64,000 bases of DNA from Leptospira jelokensis (GCF_004769635.1 NZ_RQGH01000039.1:91847-155846), one strand, 5' to 3'; counted from the stretch's first letter, positions 54,051 to 63,908 are shown. A program made the numbers and translations. Notes: a model not told the origin generated them from the sequence alone.

Positions 54051-55713
54051 AAATGGCTGCATTGAGTAACCTAGAAATATTATCTAAGTTTCTGGAAATA
54101 TCACGGTATAAAAGAGCAGGCAACAGATTCTCTTTTTTCTGGTACTTTTTCTTCTTCACCTTTGATTCATTCTTTTTGATGGAACGAATCATTTGGAAAC
54201 GATACTCACGACTTTGGTTACGAACTTGTGGGTTTCCGAGGATATCAAAGGTTTCACTTTGTTCCAAGTTCACAAGTAGGATATCGTAGTGGTGTTTGAG
54301 TAAATCCATTTGGTCTTTCACAGAATTTGAAAAGTTTTTATCAAAGGAAATTTTTTGTCTGTGAGACTTACGAATTTTTCTCGCAATGGATGCAAAATTG
54401 TCACCCATCTCTTCCACAGCTTTCACCCTTTCCATAATCCCTAACACATCTTTTGCGTAGTTACCAGTAATTCCTGATTCCTGGACTTGGTTGAGGTAGG
54501 TCAATACTTCTGTTCGAACCTGGTCAAGTTCCTCTTCTTTTTTCAGGACTTGGCCTATCCTTGCTGCATCATAAGGTTGGAGTAAAATTTGTTCTGTGAG
54601 TCTTAAAAAATCATATGTATCTCGAATGATTTTTTTGGTAAACTCAACAAGTTCTACCATTGCAAGTTCTGTGGTTTTCACAGTTCCTGCTTGCAACAAA
54701 CGAATGCTATCTTTGTCTTTTCCAGTTTTGGAAGCAAGACCGTCTACGATTGTACTCACCACTTTGGAGATTGTATTCACAAACCAAATGAGGATGAGTG
54801 TGTTTGCCACATTGAACATAGTGTGGAACAATGAAATATGAAACCTTGTGGATTCTTTATCTGTGAGTGGATCACCAGGTATTAAATCATCTACAATCCC
54901 AGTAAAAACTTTAAAAAAGAGAAGGGCCCAAATCACACCAAACACGTTGAACAAGGTGTGCGCAAGTGCCGCTTTCTTGGCGTTTCGATTCCCGGGGATC
55001 GCAGCTAAATTTGCTGTGATTGTCGTTCCAATGTTTTCACCAAGGATCATACCATAAGCCGCATCAATCGGGATGTAACCAGAAAAAGCGAGTGTGATGG
55101 TAATCGTCGTCGATGCTGACGATGATTGAACGATGATGGTGAGTAAAGCTCCAATCAATACAAACAACAAAACCGAATTAAAACCCATGTTTGTGTATTG
55201 TTGTAAAAAGAGAAAACTCTCTGGGTCTTTCGCACTATCAGGTACGGATGTTTTAAGATAATCCAAACCCAAAAACAAAAATCCAAATCCGATGAGGAAA
55301 CTGCCCCAACCAGAACGACTTTCTTTTCTTGAGAAATGAAGGATGACCCCACAAGCAATCGCAGGTAAGGCAAACGAAGCAATGTTGAATTTGAAACCTA
55401 AAAAGGACACAATCCATGCTGTGATTGTGGTTCCAATGTTGGCTCCCATGATCACACCGATGGCCTGTGCAAGAGAGATAAGTCCCGCATTGACAAACCC
55501 GACAACAAGGACGGTGGTTGCCGAACTGGATTGGATGGTAGAAGTAATGAACAATCCGCTGAACACAGCAGACACACGATTTCGTGTCATGGACGAAAGA
55601 AAGGAACGAAGCCTATCTCCTGCGACACGTTGTAAGGACTCACTGAGTAATTTCATCCCATAGATGAAAACCCCGAGCCCACCTAAAACTTGAATGAGTA
55701 ACGGCCAATTCAT
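54037..55713 (-). CDS. Na+/phosphate cotransporter family protein with PhoU-like tail
   Basis: The 558-residue inner-membrane protein has two inverted repeats carrying the family motifs GANIGTTITAWIVS and GENIGTTITA, each beside a QSSSA motif (STIQSSSATTVLV and IIVQSSSASTTITI). The C-terminal 200 residues are a soluble helical PhoU-like domain (LEQSETFDILGNPQV to the end). It would import phosphate with sodium, with the tail perhaps regulating it. The ends are intact. It is divergent from slyD, with 94 bases between the starts. Confidence 0.92.
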   Translation of the reverse strand: MNWPLLIQVLGGLGVFIYGMKLLSESLQRVAGDRLRSFLSSMTRNRVSAVFSGLFITSTIQSSSATTVLVVGFVNAGLISLAQAIGVIMGANIGTTITAWIVSFLGFKFNIASFALPAIACGVILHFSRKESRSGWGSFLIGFGFLFLGLDYLKTSVPDSAKDPESFLFLQQYTNMGFNSVLLFVLIGALLTIIVQSSSASTTITITLAFSGYIPIDAAYGMILGENIGTTITANLAAIPGNRNAKKAALAHTLFNVFGVIWALLFFKVFTGIVDDLIPGDPLTDKESTRFHISLFHTMFNVANTLILIWFVNTISKVVSTIVDGLASKTGKDKDSIRLLQAGTVKTTELAMVELVEFTKKIIRDTYDFLRLTEQILLQPYDAARIGQVLKKEEELDQVRTEVLTYLNQVQESGITGNYAKDVLGIMERVKAVEEMGDNFASIARKIRKSHRQKISFDKNFSNSVKDQMDLLKHHYDILLVNLEQSETFDILGNPQVRNQSREYRFQMIRSIKKNESKVKKKKYQKKENLLPALLYRDISRNLDNISRLLNAAIYADV

Positions 55714-55807
55714 AGATATTGATATTTCCAGGGTTCAATTTCTTTGATTACAATTTGGTACCAACCTTTTATTCGGTTGCAGTATTTTTTTCCGTATGTA
55801 GAGTGTA

Positions 55808-56299
55808 ATGAATATGTCAAAAACCATCAGCAAAGGAATGGTTGTAGGATTTTCCTATCACCTAAAGAACGCCCAGGGAGAGACTCTGGACCAATCAGAC
55901 GAACCGCTATTATACCTCCACGGCTGGCAAAATATCATCCCTGGATTGGAAAAAGAACTGGAAGGTCTTGTGAATGGGGACTCCAAAAATGTCACTGTAC
56001 CACCTGAAGAAGGTTATGGGACATATAACGAAGCTCTTATTTTCCAAGTTCCCAAAACAGAACTCCCTGCCGAAGCAGAACTCGAAGTGGGAATGGAATT
56101 CCAAACCGACACACCAGAAGGTAGAATGATTCTATACCTCCAAGAAGTTCGTGACGCGGATGTCATTTTGAACGGCAATCACCCGTTAGCTGGAGAAACC
56201 CTTCATTTTGATGTCACCATCAAATCCATTCGTGAAGCCACAGAAGAAGAAAAACAACACGGACACGTACATGGACCTGGTGGACACCACCACCACTAA
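55808..56299 (+). CDS. slyD: FKBP-type peptidyl-prolyl isomerase, SlyD-like
   Basis: SlyD is a cytoplasmic prolyl isomerase and chaperone that can bind nickel. The 163-residue protein has the FKBP core (GMVVGFSYHLKN, LHGWQNIIPGLEKELEG, PPEEGYG) with the IF-flap inserted, and a His-rich C-terminal tail (HGHVHGPGGHHHH) as in metal-binding SlyD proteins. The start may be the ATG at 55808 or the one two codons later. No partner genes are adjacent. Confidence 0.9.
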   Translation: MNMSKTISKGMVVGFSYHLKNAQGETLDQSDEPLLYLHGWQNIIPGLEKELEGLVNGDSKNVTVPPEEGYGTYNEALIFQVPKTELPAEAELEVGMEFQTDTPEGRMILYLQEVRDADVILNGNHPLAGETLHFDVTIKSIREATEEEKQHGHVHGPGGHHHH

Positions 56300-56555
56300 A
56301 AACGAAATCCTTCGTTATTTTCCCTCTGGGTCTTCTTTCAGATTGCTTTTTTTAGAAAGGGTAATTACACTGACAGAAGATTCAGAGTATTGTTGATTTT
56401 CACCGCCGAAGTAGTCCTTTCAAGCTTGCACGCTGGTAGCTTTCCCAAGTTTTTCCCTGCATTTTTCTGGAGTTCTTACCCAAAATCCCTTTTAGGGTCC
56501 CGACGATTGTAAATCTAGAATTCCCGAGTCAACTTTAACAAACAGGACAAAAACT
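56300..56555 (+). promoter_or_regulatory. Leader region of the RRM gene
   Basis: The 256 bases before the RNA-binding protein gene contain no reading frame of note. The last 160 bases hold several short C/T-rich pieces and small self-complementary words but no long hairpin. A long 5' leader is common for cold-shock-type RNA-binding protein genes. The promoter could not be placed. Confidence 0.3.
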
Positions 56556-56819
56556 ATGTCAGTAAACATTTACGTTGGCAACCTCTCTTACGATATGACT
56601 GAAGGTAAACTCAGTGAGCTTTTCGGAGCACACGGAGCAGTGACTTCTGCAAAAATCATCACTGACCAGTACTCTGGTCGTTCTAAAGGTTTCGGATTCA
56701 TCGAAATGAAAGATGGAAAAGAAGCTGATAACGCGATCAAAGATCTTAACGGAAAAAACGTACTCAACCGTGAGATGAAAGTAAACATCGCAAAACCTAA
56801 GACAAACAACTGGAGATAA
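56556..56819 (+). CDS. Single-RRM RNA-binding protein
   Basis: The 87-residue product is one RNA-recognition motif. RNP2 reads IYVGNLSY and RNP1 reads SKGFGFIEM, with the aromatic residues needed to stack on RNA. Bacterial proteins of this type are small and abundant and are often induced by cold. The codon use is more biased than in its neighbours (frequent AAA, GAA, GGT and CTC in short order), in line with high expression. A strong terminator follows. Confidence 0.93.
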   Translation: MSVNIYVGNLSYDMTEGKLSELFGAHGAVTSAKIITDQYSGRSKGFGFIEMKDGKEADNAIKDLNGKNVLNREMKVNIAKPKTNNWR

Positions 56820-56836
56820 TCCAAGTTTGTTGAAAG

Positions 56837-56875
56837 ACCGTCGCTTGACTTTATGTTAGGTGGCGGTTTTTTTTT
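56837..56875 (+). terminator. Intrinsic terminator of the RRM gene
   Basis: ACCGTCGC (56837-56844) pairs with GTGGCGGT (56860-56867), counting two G-T wobbles, and nine Ts follow directly (56867-56875). It begins 17 bases after the RRM stop codon. Confidence 0.8.
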
Positions 56876-57060
56876 GCCTTCCAGAATTTTTATTTCGATT
56901 TTTGATTCAACTCTCTTCAACTTCTCTAAACCAAATCGGTGTGAAAGTAGGTATGAAACTCGAAATCATCACTTTTGGCAATCGAATCGTGATCATTCCG
57001 ATTGAACCAATCAAATGTTCCACAATCATCATCTCTTTATAAACATCCTAGCCTAATTCA

Positions 57061-57501
57061 TTACAAAACCACTTTAAACTTTGCCTTCATCTTCTCTATA
57101 TGTTCCTCTGGAATTTGATGAACGTTTTTTCCTCCATGCCTATTTTCCACAGTGACAACGAAACATAGATACCCAAAGGTTTTCGCCAAATCTTCGTAAG
57201 GTTTCATTTCCCATTCTATTGTAAACGTGTTATCAACGATGACAAAGGGAATCCCTTTTTCTAAAGCATCTTTTGTTTTGGATTCACATTCTTTGTAAGC
57301 CAAATGGTTTTTCGTGTAATCAAAATGATACTCTCCCTTTTCATTTTCAAAATAGGAATCGATAGATAAAATAGGGGCCCCATTGGATTTTGAAATTTCT
57401 TTGGCAAGTGTGGTTTTACCAGAGCCAGGAATCCCTCGTAAAAGGAGTAGTGTTTTTTGTTTCGGTAAAGTATTCGAAGCGGCTATCTGATCTGTCTCCA
57501 T
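57061..57501 (-). CDS. Small P-loop kinase-like protein (polynucleotide kinase/N4BP2-like)
   Basis: The product of about 146 residues has a Walker A motif (LLLLRGIPGSGKTTLA), an acidic strand (PILSIDSYFE) and FVIVDNTFTIEWEMKPYEDL, a motif shared with N4BP2-type and T4-kinase-like proteins. It may phosphorylate a nucleotide or nucleic-acid end. The frame opens at a TTG at 57510. The ATG at 57501 is preferred. It is divergent from the membrane protein gene at 57625. Confidence 0.8.
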   Translation of the reverse strand: METDQIAASNTLPKQKTLLLLRGIPGSGKTTLAKEISKSNGAPILSIDSYFENEKGEYHFDYTKNHLAYKECESKTKDALEKGIPFVIVDNTFTIEWEMKPYEDLAKTFGYLCFVVTVENRHGGKNVHQIPEEHIEKMKAKFKVVL

Positions 57502-57624
57502 AACTTCCAAAGAATTTTCTTCCCACAGGGAATTCCCAGTTTTTTTTCTTGGGAAAAAACTGAGAAAACTCTCGCAAGGAAAACGAAGATTTGAAAGAAT
57601 TGTGAGAGTTAAAAGGAGTCATTT

Positions 57625-57996
57625 GTGTCATACGAAGCGTATAAATTAATCCATATATTCGGAATGTATCTTTTATTTTTTTCATTGGGTGGAGTAACCC
57701 TTTATTCAATCAATGGGGGAAAAAAGTCAGAGAACAAATTCAAAGCCTTTGTTGCCATCTTTCATGGTGTTGGGTTGGTTTTGTTATTTGTTGCAGGTTT
57801 TGGACTCATGAAGTTCCGCGACATCTCTCACTCTGCACTCCCAGTTTGGATCATCGCAAAGATTCTCATCTGGCTTGCGTTTGGTGGACTTCTCACTTTG
57901 GCTTATAAAAATCAGAAAGCAGCAAAAGTCCTATGGTTTGTATTCCCTCTTTTGGGACTACTTGCAGCTTACTTAGCGTTTTACCAACCAAGTTAA
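57625..57996 (+). CDS. Four-helix membrane protein, unknown function
   Basis: The 123-residue product has four predicted helices (IFGMYLLFFSLGGVTLYS, VGLVLLFVAGFGLM, WIIAKILIWLAFGGLLTLA, LWFVFPLLGLLAAYLAFY) and a His in the first (KLIHIFG). Start at GTG 57625 is decided by AGGAG six bases upstream. I do not recognise the family with confidence. The plan is like small quinone- or haem-associated membrane proteins. A strong hairpin follows the gene. Confidence 0.7.
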   Translation: MSYEAYKLIHIFGMYLLFFSLGGVTLYSINGGKKSENKFKAFVAIFHGVGLVLLFVAGFGLMKFRDISHSALPVWIIAKILIWLAFGGLLTLAYKNQKAAKVLWFVFPLLGLLAAYLAFYQPS

Positions 57997-58006
57997 TTTT
58001 TTTTAA

Positions 58007-58036
58007 AACTTCTCAGTGGGAAACCACTGGGAAGTT
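58007..58036 (+). terminator. Hairpin after the four-helix protein gene
   Basis: A stem of 13 pairs with one wobble (CTTCTCAGTGG at 58009-58019 and CCACTGGGAAG at 58024-58034 plus two A-T pairs outside) has a GAAA loop. It starts 10 bases after the stop codon. The U-run rightwards is weak. Leftwards the stem is followed by TTTTAAAA. It probably ends this transcript before fumC. Confidence 0.6.
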
Positions 58037-58115
58037 GTCCATCGGCATCCAAATTTTCCTTTCATTGAAACCATCAATTTTTACCTGATCAGAGTCCAAC
58101 CATAGGAAACAAAAT

Positions 58116-59504
58116 ATGGAAATCAAAAAAACTCGTTTGGAAACCGACTCCATGGGAGAAATCGAAGTTGGATCTTCTCGTTATTGGGGAGCACAAACCG
58201 AGCGTTCCTTACATTACTTTCAAATCGGAAAAGACCAATTTCCAAGAGAAATGATTCGTGCTTTAGGCATCGTCAAAAAATCGTCTGCGATCACCAATGC
58301 AGAGCTTGGCCTACTTGAAGAATCCAAAAAAAACCTAATCCTAAAGGCAGCAGATGAAGTCATTGGTGGCTTGTTAGATGACCATTTCCCGTTATCAGTT
58401 TGGCAAACTGGATCGGGTACTCAAACCAATATGAATGCCAATGAAGTGATTGCCAACCGAGCAAACGAATTAGCTGGAAGTGCACTTGGATCCAAATTCC
58501 CTATACATCCCAATGATGATGTCAACAAAGGACAAAGTTCCAATGATGTATTCCCAACCGCAATGCACATCGCTACTGCAGAATCGATTCAGAAAAACCT
58601 CATCCCAAATCTCAAACTCCTTCATTCAATCCTAACGAATAAGGCAAACCAATTCAAAGGCATTATCAAAATTGGAAGGACTCATTTACAAGATGCCACT
58701 CCTTTGACATTAGGCCAGGAATTTTCTGGGTATGCCGAGCAGTTGTCCTATAGCCTTGATCGAATCAGTCAAGTCCTACCATCCGTTTACAGACTGGCAT
58801 TAGGTGGGACTGCAGTGGGAACAGGACTCAACACTCATTCAAATTTTCCTGTCAAAGTCGCCTATGCCATAGCACAGGAAACAGGAATTCCTTTTATCAC
58901 TGCTCCAAATAAATTTGAAGCTCTTGCCGCCAATGATTCGTTAGTGGAAGTGAGTGGCGCTCTAAAAACCATCGCCAGTTCTCTCTTGAAGATCGCAAAT
59001 GATATCCGTTGGTTGTCTTCTGGTCCGAGGTCAGGGATCGGTGAGATTCGCATTCCAGAGAATGAACCTGGGTCATCCATCATGCCTGGAAAAGTGAATC
59101 CGACCCAGTCGGAAGCACTCACCATGGTCTGCGCACAAGTGATTGGCAATGATGTAGCGGTCACGATTGGTGGAGCTTCGGGAAATTTTGAATTGAATGT
59201 ATTCAAACCACTCATCATTTTCAATGTTCTCAATTCGATAAGACTATTAGCCGATGCAAGTCGTTCCTTTGCGATCCATTGTGTCGAAGGAATAGAACCA
59301 AATTTGGAAAAAATCAAAACCAATTTGGAAAACTCACTGATGCTTGTGACTGCCCTTAACCCACACATTGGATATGACAAGGCGGCAAAGATCGCAAAGC
59401 TGGCTTATGCTGAAAACTTAACATTAAAAGAAGCAGGGATCAAACTTGGTTTATTAACAGCAGAAGAATTTGACAAATGGGTCAACCCAAAAGATATGAT
59501 ATAA
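58116..59504 (+). CDS. fumC: Fumarase, class II
   Basis: FumC interconverts fumarate and malate in the TCA cycle. The 462-residue protein has the family signature [16 protein letters not shown] and the N-terminal [13 protein letters not shown]. The active-site segments [14 protein letters not shown] and [16 protein letters not shown] are also in place. The length is that of normal class II fumarases, and aspartase is less likely given these motifs. The gene stands alone. Confidence 0.95.
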   Translation: MEIKKTRLETDSMGEIEVGSSRYWGAQTERSLHYFQIGKDQFPREMIRALGIVKKSSAITNAELGLLEESKKNLILKAADEVIGGLLDDHFPLSVWQTGSGTQTNMNANEVIANRANELAGSALGSKFPIHPNDDVNKGQSSNDVFPTAMHIATAESIQKNLIPNLKLLHSILTNKANQFKGIIKIGRTHLQDATPLTLGQEFSGYAEQLSYSLDRISQVLPSVYRLALGGTAVGTGLNTHSNFPVKVAYAIAQETGIPFITAPNKFEALAANDSLVEVSGALKTIASSLLKIANDIRWLSSGPRSGIGEIRIPENEPGSSIMPGKVNPTQSEALTMVCAQVIGNDVAVTIGGASGNFELNVFKPLIIFNVLNSIRLLADASRSFAIHCVEGIEPNLEKIKTNLENSLMLVTALNPHIGYDKAAKIAKLAYAENLTLKEAGIKLGLLTAEEFDKWVNPKDMI

Positions 59505-59535
59505 GCTAATATATCGTCAATCTGATTCACTTTCA

Positions 59536-60681
59536 ATGAAAAGTATCTTCATTCTTAAAAAGAATTTATTATATATGAATCGTTCAATACGTTTTACTTG
59601 GAGAAATGTTCTACTGATCCTTGTCTTTGTCTTTCAAATCCAATTATTAAGTCAGACAAACGATAATAAACTTGAATCGGAAACAACGATTCCTAAGGAA
59701 ATACAAAATAAAAATGTAGAGCAAAACGAAGATTCACATCAACGTTATGGTTTTTTATACTCAAGGCGAAAAGGGGGACCGAATTTTTTTGCTTTGTATC
59801 CTTCTTTGACATTTCAAAGTCAAAGCTTACAAATCAGGTCTCCTATTGGATCTGCATCAATGGATCATAAAAATCCTCTCCCGGTCATTCCAAGTATCGA
59901 AATAAAATCCAAATCCTACCATATGGGATCCCATTGGGGTTTCATCTTTCATGCTAGGTCATATGAATTTGAATACAATGCCCAGATAGTCGAAACTCAA
60001 AGTATTGTGAGTGATTCAAATGAAAGTGGAAGTAACTCCAAGAACAGCGCAAGTTTTTCAACGAAAGATTTAGGAAGTAGAATTCGGGGTCGATACCAAC
60101 ATGCTTTTCCGGCAATTTACATTGGAGCCAAAGGGGAGGACAGGGCAAAACTTGGATTTGGTGTAGGACCTTCCGAAGCAGTTATATCAGGAACTGCAAA
60201 TTTTTATAACTCAGTCAATCCTGTAATATTTCAGGCACAGTCGCTCGATCGAAGTACATTTCTCAATCGAGTGGCTTTATCACAAATGATTTTAGGCGCT
60301 GATCCGAGTTTAGATCCATTGCGAACATATTTTTTAGCGAATATAAACGAAGGTAAAAATTTAGAACATCTAGGTGTGTACATGGCCGCAAAAGGAGAAA
60401 TAGGCACCCCAAATTTCAATGTGGTCACAATAGCTCAAATTCAGTATTTAAACAACACGGGAAATTTTACACCATTAGAAATTTTAACTCTTTTGAGTCT
60501 AAATAATGGCGCCTATTCGAATCGTTTGAGATCAAATGCTACCTGGGTAGTATTTTACGAATATCCTGGAGAATACTTTACATTCCAATTGCAAGTGACC
60601 TCTCCTTTATATTACTCTGGATTCAATCGTTTTAGATTTAGTTTTATTGATTTTTCAATTCAAGTACCCATTGAATTTTGA
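59536..60681 (+). CDS. Predicted outer-membrane beta-barrel protein
   Basis: The product of up to 381 residues has a signal peptide (RNVLLILVFVFQIQLLSQ) and many alternating strands (FFALYPSLTFQSQSLQI, YHMGSHWGFIFHARSYEFEY) ending in a phenylalanine (FSIQVPIEF), which fits an outer-membrane barrel. I do not recognise the family. Neither the ATG at 59536 nor the one at 59575 has a clear ribosome site. The latter gives a more usual signal peptide. It follows fumC by 31 bases but is AT-richer. Confidence 0.65.
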   Translation: MKSIFILKKNLLYMNRSIRFTWRNVLLILVFVFQIQLLSQTNDNKLESETTIPKEIQNKNVEQNEDSHQRYGFLYSRRKGGPNFFALYPSLTFQSQSLQIRSPIGSASMDHKNPLPVIPSIEIKSKSYHMGSHWGFIFHARSYEFEYNAQIVETQSIVSDSNESGSNSKNSASFSTKDLGSRIRGRYQHAFPAIYIGAKGEDRAKLGFGVGPSEAVISGTANFYNSVNPVIFQAQSLDRSTFLNRVALSQMILGADPSLDPLRTYFLANINEGKNLEHLGVYMAAKGEIGTPNFNVVTIAQIQYLNNTGNFTPLEILTLLSLNNGAYSNRLRSNATWVVFYEYPGEYFTFQLQVTSPLYYSGFNRFRFSFIDFSIQVPIEF

Positions 60682-60831
60682 ATCGAATCACTCTGTTTTA
60701 ATAACAAGTTATTTTGTCAAATTTAGTTTTGCCTGATTTAACTTTATATTTCTTTGGTTCGATTCTTAGAGCAGAACGAACCAAACTCCAAATTTCTTAA
60801 ACTAATCATTACGAGTCGTAACCCTGAAAAA

Positions 60832-61698
60832 ATGAAATCAAAAACTTCAAACAATGATACGATTCAGAAACTAAAAAAATCCAGAAGGTTTATTGAAGAC
60901 CATTATTCTGAATCGATTGGATTAGAAGAAATATCCAATTCTGCCCACTTATCCTTGTTTCATTTCCATCGAATGTTCAAGTCATATTTTGAAATGACTT
61001 GCATTGACTATTTAATACAAGTTCGATTGGAAAAAAGCCTTCAACTTTTGGTATATTCCAAAAAATCAATTTCCGAAATTAGTTTTGAAGTTGGATTTCC
61101 AAATACAGAAACATACATCCGTAATTTTAAAAAATTATATAAAACAACACCGGGTATGTATCGAAAAAATACAACCGATCACTTTGAGAATCTAAAACCA
61201 TTGGAATTACAAAGAGAAAAGGCAGTCTTTCAAAATCCATTTCAAATGATCAAAAATATGGATTCTTTTCCGATCGCAATCATGCGGACTGATGCAAAGG
61301 ATAAAATATTTGCAAAAACCCTTCATAGGCTATTAGATAAAACAATTTCTCTAGGCGTGTACAACCATGAAATTTGTTTTTATGGCCGAAGTTTGGACCC
61401 ACCAAAATTACCACATTCCAAATTGGAACGATGGGAGTTAGGTGTCAAAGTTCCCAAAGAAAAACGAAACAAACTTCCTTTCCCTTTGGAAGTTGTCACT
61501 TGGAAAAAAGGAAGATACCTTGTAATCAATCATCGTGGCACTGCAAAAGAATTGGAGGCAACGTATATGAAAGCCTATCAATACATCATTCATTCACCAT
61601 TCCCGATCGCAAATGATCCATGTTGGGAAGTGTACAAAAAAATTCCACCTTTCCACCAAAACACAGAAATTGATATTTTTTTCCGATTGGAAGAATAG
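60832..61698 (+). CDS. AraC-type regulator with GyrI-like effector domain
   Basis: The product of about 288 residues has an N-terminal AraC DNA-binding domain with both helix-turn-helix units (LEEISNSAHLSLFHFHRMFK and ISEISFEVGFPNTETYIRNF) and a C-terminal GyrI-like ligand-binding domain (VITWKKG-type strand, then NHRGTAKELEATYMKAYQYI). Such regulators sense small hydrophobic or cationic compounds. The frame opens at a TTG at 60754, but the ATG at 60832 starts closer to the domain. It precedes the SRPBCC and MGMT-like genes and probably controls them. Confidence 0.85.
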   Translation: MKSKTSNNDTIQKLKKSRRFIEDHYSESIGLEEISNSAHLSLFHFHRMFKSYFEMTCIDYLIQVRLEKSLQLLVYSKKSISEISFEVGFPNTETYIRNFKKLYKTTPGMYRKNTTDHFENLKPLELQREKAVFQNPFQMIKNMDSFPIAIMRTDAKDKIFAKTLHRLLDKTISLGVYNHEICFYGRSLDPPKLPHSKLERWELGVKVPKEKRNKLPFPLEVVTWKKGRYLVINHRGTAKELEATYMKAYQYIIHSPFPIANDPCWEVYKKIPPFHQNTEIDIFFRLEE

Positions 61699-61756
61699 CA
61701 AGAATCGTCAATTGGTTCTTTGTTTTCTCCTGTAAACTAATACTGTGGAGGCAAAA

Positions 61757-62281
61757 ATGAAACCTATGTTTTGGATTTTCATTGTATTCGTTTTAATTTC
61801 GATTCTGTGGGGTTTCAATCAAATCCCCAAAAAGAGAGTCTTGAAAAAGGAATACCATTTCGAGAAGGCACCGAGTATGGTCTGGAAACAAATTCGTGAT
61901 ATTGTTGGGCAAAAAAAATGGCGATCAGATATCACAGAAATAGCAATACTTTCCGTAGAACCTGAAATTTGGAAGGAAACAAATAGCAATGGTTACGAAA
62001 CAGTCTTCCAAACGATTGAAATTTCTGAACCAGTCAAATGGGTGATCCAAGTGAAAGAACCGAGTTACATCCAAGCAACCTGGAAAGGAATCTTAATTCC
62101 AAAAGACAGGGGAACAACCGTAATCTTTGAAGAATCAATTGAAATCAATTCATTTCCTTATCGAATTTTATCGTATCTATTTTTCGATTTGGAGAAACTA
62201 ATGTTTACGTATTTAAAAGATCTTAGTAATGCTTTGGAGGAACCTTGGGATGAAAGAAAAGTCAAAACAACCATGGAATGA
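61757..62281 (+). CDS. SRPBCC-fold protein with N-terminal membrane anchor
   Basis: The 174-residue product has an N-terminal helix (MFWIFIVFVLISILWGF) and an SRPBCC domain (EYHFEKAPSMVWKQIRDIVG, then WVIQVKEPSYIQATWKG). A GTG opens the frame at 61745, but GGAGG at 61747-61751 lies five bases before the ATG at 61757 and decides the start. The last 32 bases overlap the next gene. The ligand is unknown. The plan is like that of the protein at 15760. Confidence 0.75.
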   Translation: MKPMFWIFIVFVLISILWGFNQIPKKRVLKKEYHFEKAPSMVWKQIRDIVGQKKWRSDITEIAILSVEPEIWKETNSNGYETVFQTIEISEPVKWVIQVKEPSYIQATWKGILIPKDRGTTVIFEESIEINSFPYRILSYLFFDLEKLMFTYLKDLSNALEEPWDERKVKTTME

Positions 62282-62672
62282 TAAACTTACGAAAAAAGCA
62301 GTTCCGAAAGTAAAACATATTGAGAAACAATTTTCGGACATTGAGGCAGACTCAGATATGTTAGTTGCAACTCCTAAAATCTTTGAAGAATATCTGAACC
62401 GAATTCCAAAAGGTAAGTTCATTGATACGAAACAAATTCGCAAAGACCTGGCAAAGAAATTTAAGGCAGATGCAACTTGCCCGGTGACAACGGGCCTATT
62501 CCTTCGAATTGTTGCCGAATCAGCTTATGAAAAATTTCAAAATGGAACCAAACCTTCTCAGTTAACACCTTTTTGGCGAGCCATTTCACCAAATTCAACC
62601 CTTGCCAAAAAACTAAGTTTTGGAAAAGAGTTTTTGGTTGAGATGCAAAAAAAAGAAGGAATTGAATTTTGA
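62250..62672 (+). CDS. MGMT-family-like small protein
   Basis: The 140-residue protein resembles the alkyltransferase-like MGMT family: IPKGKFIDTKQIRKDLAKKF, then CPVTTGLFLRIVAE and TPFWRAISPNSTLAKKL. The Cys in ATCPVTTG is at the family's position, although it is not the classic PCHR active site. It may recognise damaged DNA. The start is set by GGAGGA nine bases before the ATG at 62250. An earlier ATG at 62229 lacks such a site. It overlaps the SRPBCC gene, so the two are translated together. Confidence 0.7.
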   Translation: MKEKSKQPWNDKLTKKAVPKVKHIEKQFSDIEADSDMLVATPKIFEEYLNRIPKGKFIDTKQIRKDLAKKFKADATCPVTTGLFLRIVAESAYEKFQNGTKPSQLTPFWRAISPNSTLAKKLSFGKEFLVEMQKKEGIEF

Positions 62673-62718
62673 ATCAGGAAATATTTTGGCAGTTCCATAT
62701 TAACTTGGGACTGCTAAA

Positions 62719-63447
62719 TTACTTAGTTGCGATAATAAAATTCATTCTCTGGAAAACTTCTGATACAATTATAAGAAATCCAATTTCTTTTAAATAATTC
62801 TGAATGATGGGTAAAGTAGTTCGAACTTTTCGATAAGAACTAACACTCATTTGCCATTCCCCTTTTATTTTTTCATACAATAAATCAGTGACCAAAATAT
62901 TTTTGTCTGAAAAATCAAGTATACAAGTATGAATCCGATTTTCATCAGATTTTACTGGGATAAATCGTTCATTATCTTGGAGAGTTTTAGAATAATCTCG
63001 AAAGGATAAAATAATTTTACCTCCAGGTAATAAACTTGAATAACATTGTTTCATCCATTCTTTGATTTCTTCAAACGATTCCAAATGTGATATTGTGTCA
63101 CCACAACAAAGGATTAATTCCGGATTGATGTCTTTCCATAATGCGAAATTTGTGATCTCACCATCAATGATTTGAATTGGCAAATCACTTTTCTTTATAT
63201 TTTGATTTAATTCATTCAGCAATTGAGGATTGAAATCAATAGCTGTTACATGATAACCCAATTCTGCAAGAGGGATTGATTGGATTCCATTCCCCGCTCC
63301 CATATCAATAGCCTTTTGATTCAATTTTGGAGTTACACTTTGCCTGATTAAAAACGACTTAAATTCTTCTGATTTTTTCTCCCAGTCACCTAACATCCAA
63401 GTATAAAAATTACCTAAATGTGATTCGTAATGTTTTTTAACTGTCAT
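62719..63447 (-). CDS. Class I SAM-dependent methyltransferase
   Basis: The product of about 242 residues has motif I (AIDMGAGNGIQSIPLAELG), motif II (VTAIDFNPQLL) and PELILCCGDTISHLESF, followed by LLPGGKIILSFRD. The substrate cannot be named. The N-terminus of a longer frame (from 63486) lies inside the TrmO gene, so the ATG at 63447, five bases after that gene's stop, is preferred. Close placement suggests a joint message. Confidence 0.85.
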   Translation of the reverse strand: MTVKKHYESHLGNFYTWMLGDWEKKSEEFKSFLIRQSVTPKLNQKAIDMGAGNGIQSIPLAELGYHVTAIDFNPQLLNELNQNIKKSDLPIQIIDGEITNFALWKDINPELILCCGDTISHLESFEEIKEWMKQCYSSLLPGGKIILSFRDYSKTLQDNERFIPVKSDENRIHTCILDFSDKNILVTDLLYEKIKGEWQMSVSSYRKVRTTLPIIQNYLKEIGFLIIVSEVFQRMNFIIATK

Positions 63448-63452
63448 ACCAA

Positions 63453-63908
63453 TTACCAATAATGTTTCATGAGGTCTGTTGCCCATCTAGGCTGCCGAAT
63501 GGGAGACTGAGGTTCGAAGTCTCGGAATACTGGTTTTATGTCTAAAACGGGTGTACCTTCTATGGCGTCCAAATATTTTACAATCAATCGTTTTCCGACT
63601 ACTTTTAATAATTCTACTGTGCAAATTCCTAATTGATTGGGACGATCCTTTTTTCTCTGAGCAAATATGCCTACTTTTGGATAATTTGGGTTTCCTCGTG
63701 GATGATTTTCATAAACAATTTCAGAGGGTTTTACCTTATCAAAATAATATAAAATTTCTAAATGAGAAAAGGAATCGATCCCTTGTAACGAGTGAATAGG
63801 AACTTCTTCCGTCAATACAATTTCGCTAATGACATCAGACCAATTGTCATCAATTGGTTCTGTCCTAGAATTCTTTACAAAAGCAATGGGTTTTAATTCA
63901 ATCTTCAT
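63453..63908 (-). CDS. trmO: tRNA methyltransferase TrmO (TsaA family)
   Basis: TrmO adds a methyl group from SAM to the N6-threonylcarbamoyl adenosine of certain tRNAs. The 151-residue product is a TsaA-type beta-barrel with the signature KKDRPNQLGICTVELL and the front strand LKPIAFVKNSRTEPID. The C-terminal tail found in some TrmO proteins is short here. The frame opens at a TTG further up, but the ATG at 63908 starts the domain. It stands 5 bases from the methyltransferase start on the same strand. Confidence 0.85.
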   Translation of the reverse strand: MKIELKPIAFVKNSRTEPIDDNWSDVISEIVLTEEVPIHSLQGIDSFSHLEILYYFDKVKPSEIVYENHPRGNPNYPKVGIFAQRKKDRPNQLGICTVELLKVVGKRLIVKYLDAIEGTPVLDIKPVFRDFEPQSPIRQPRWATDLMKHYW

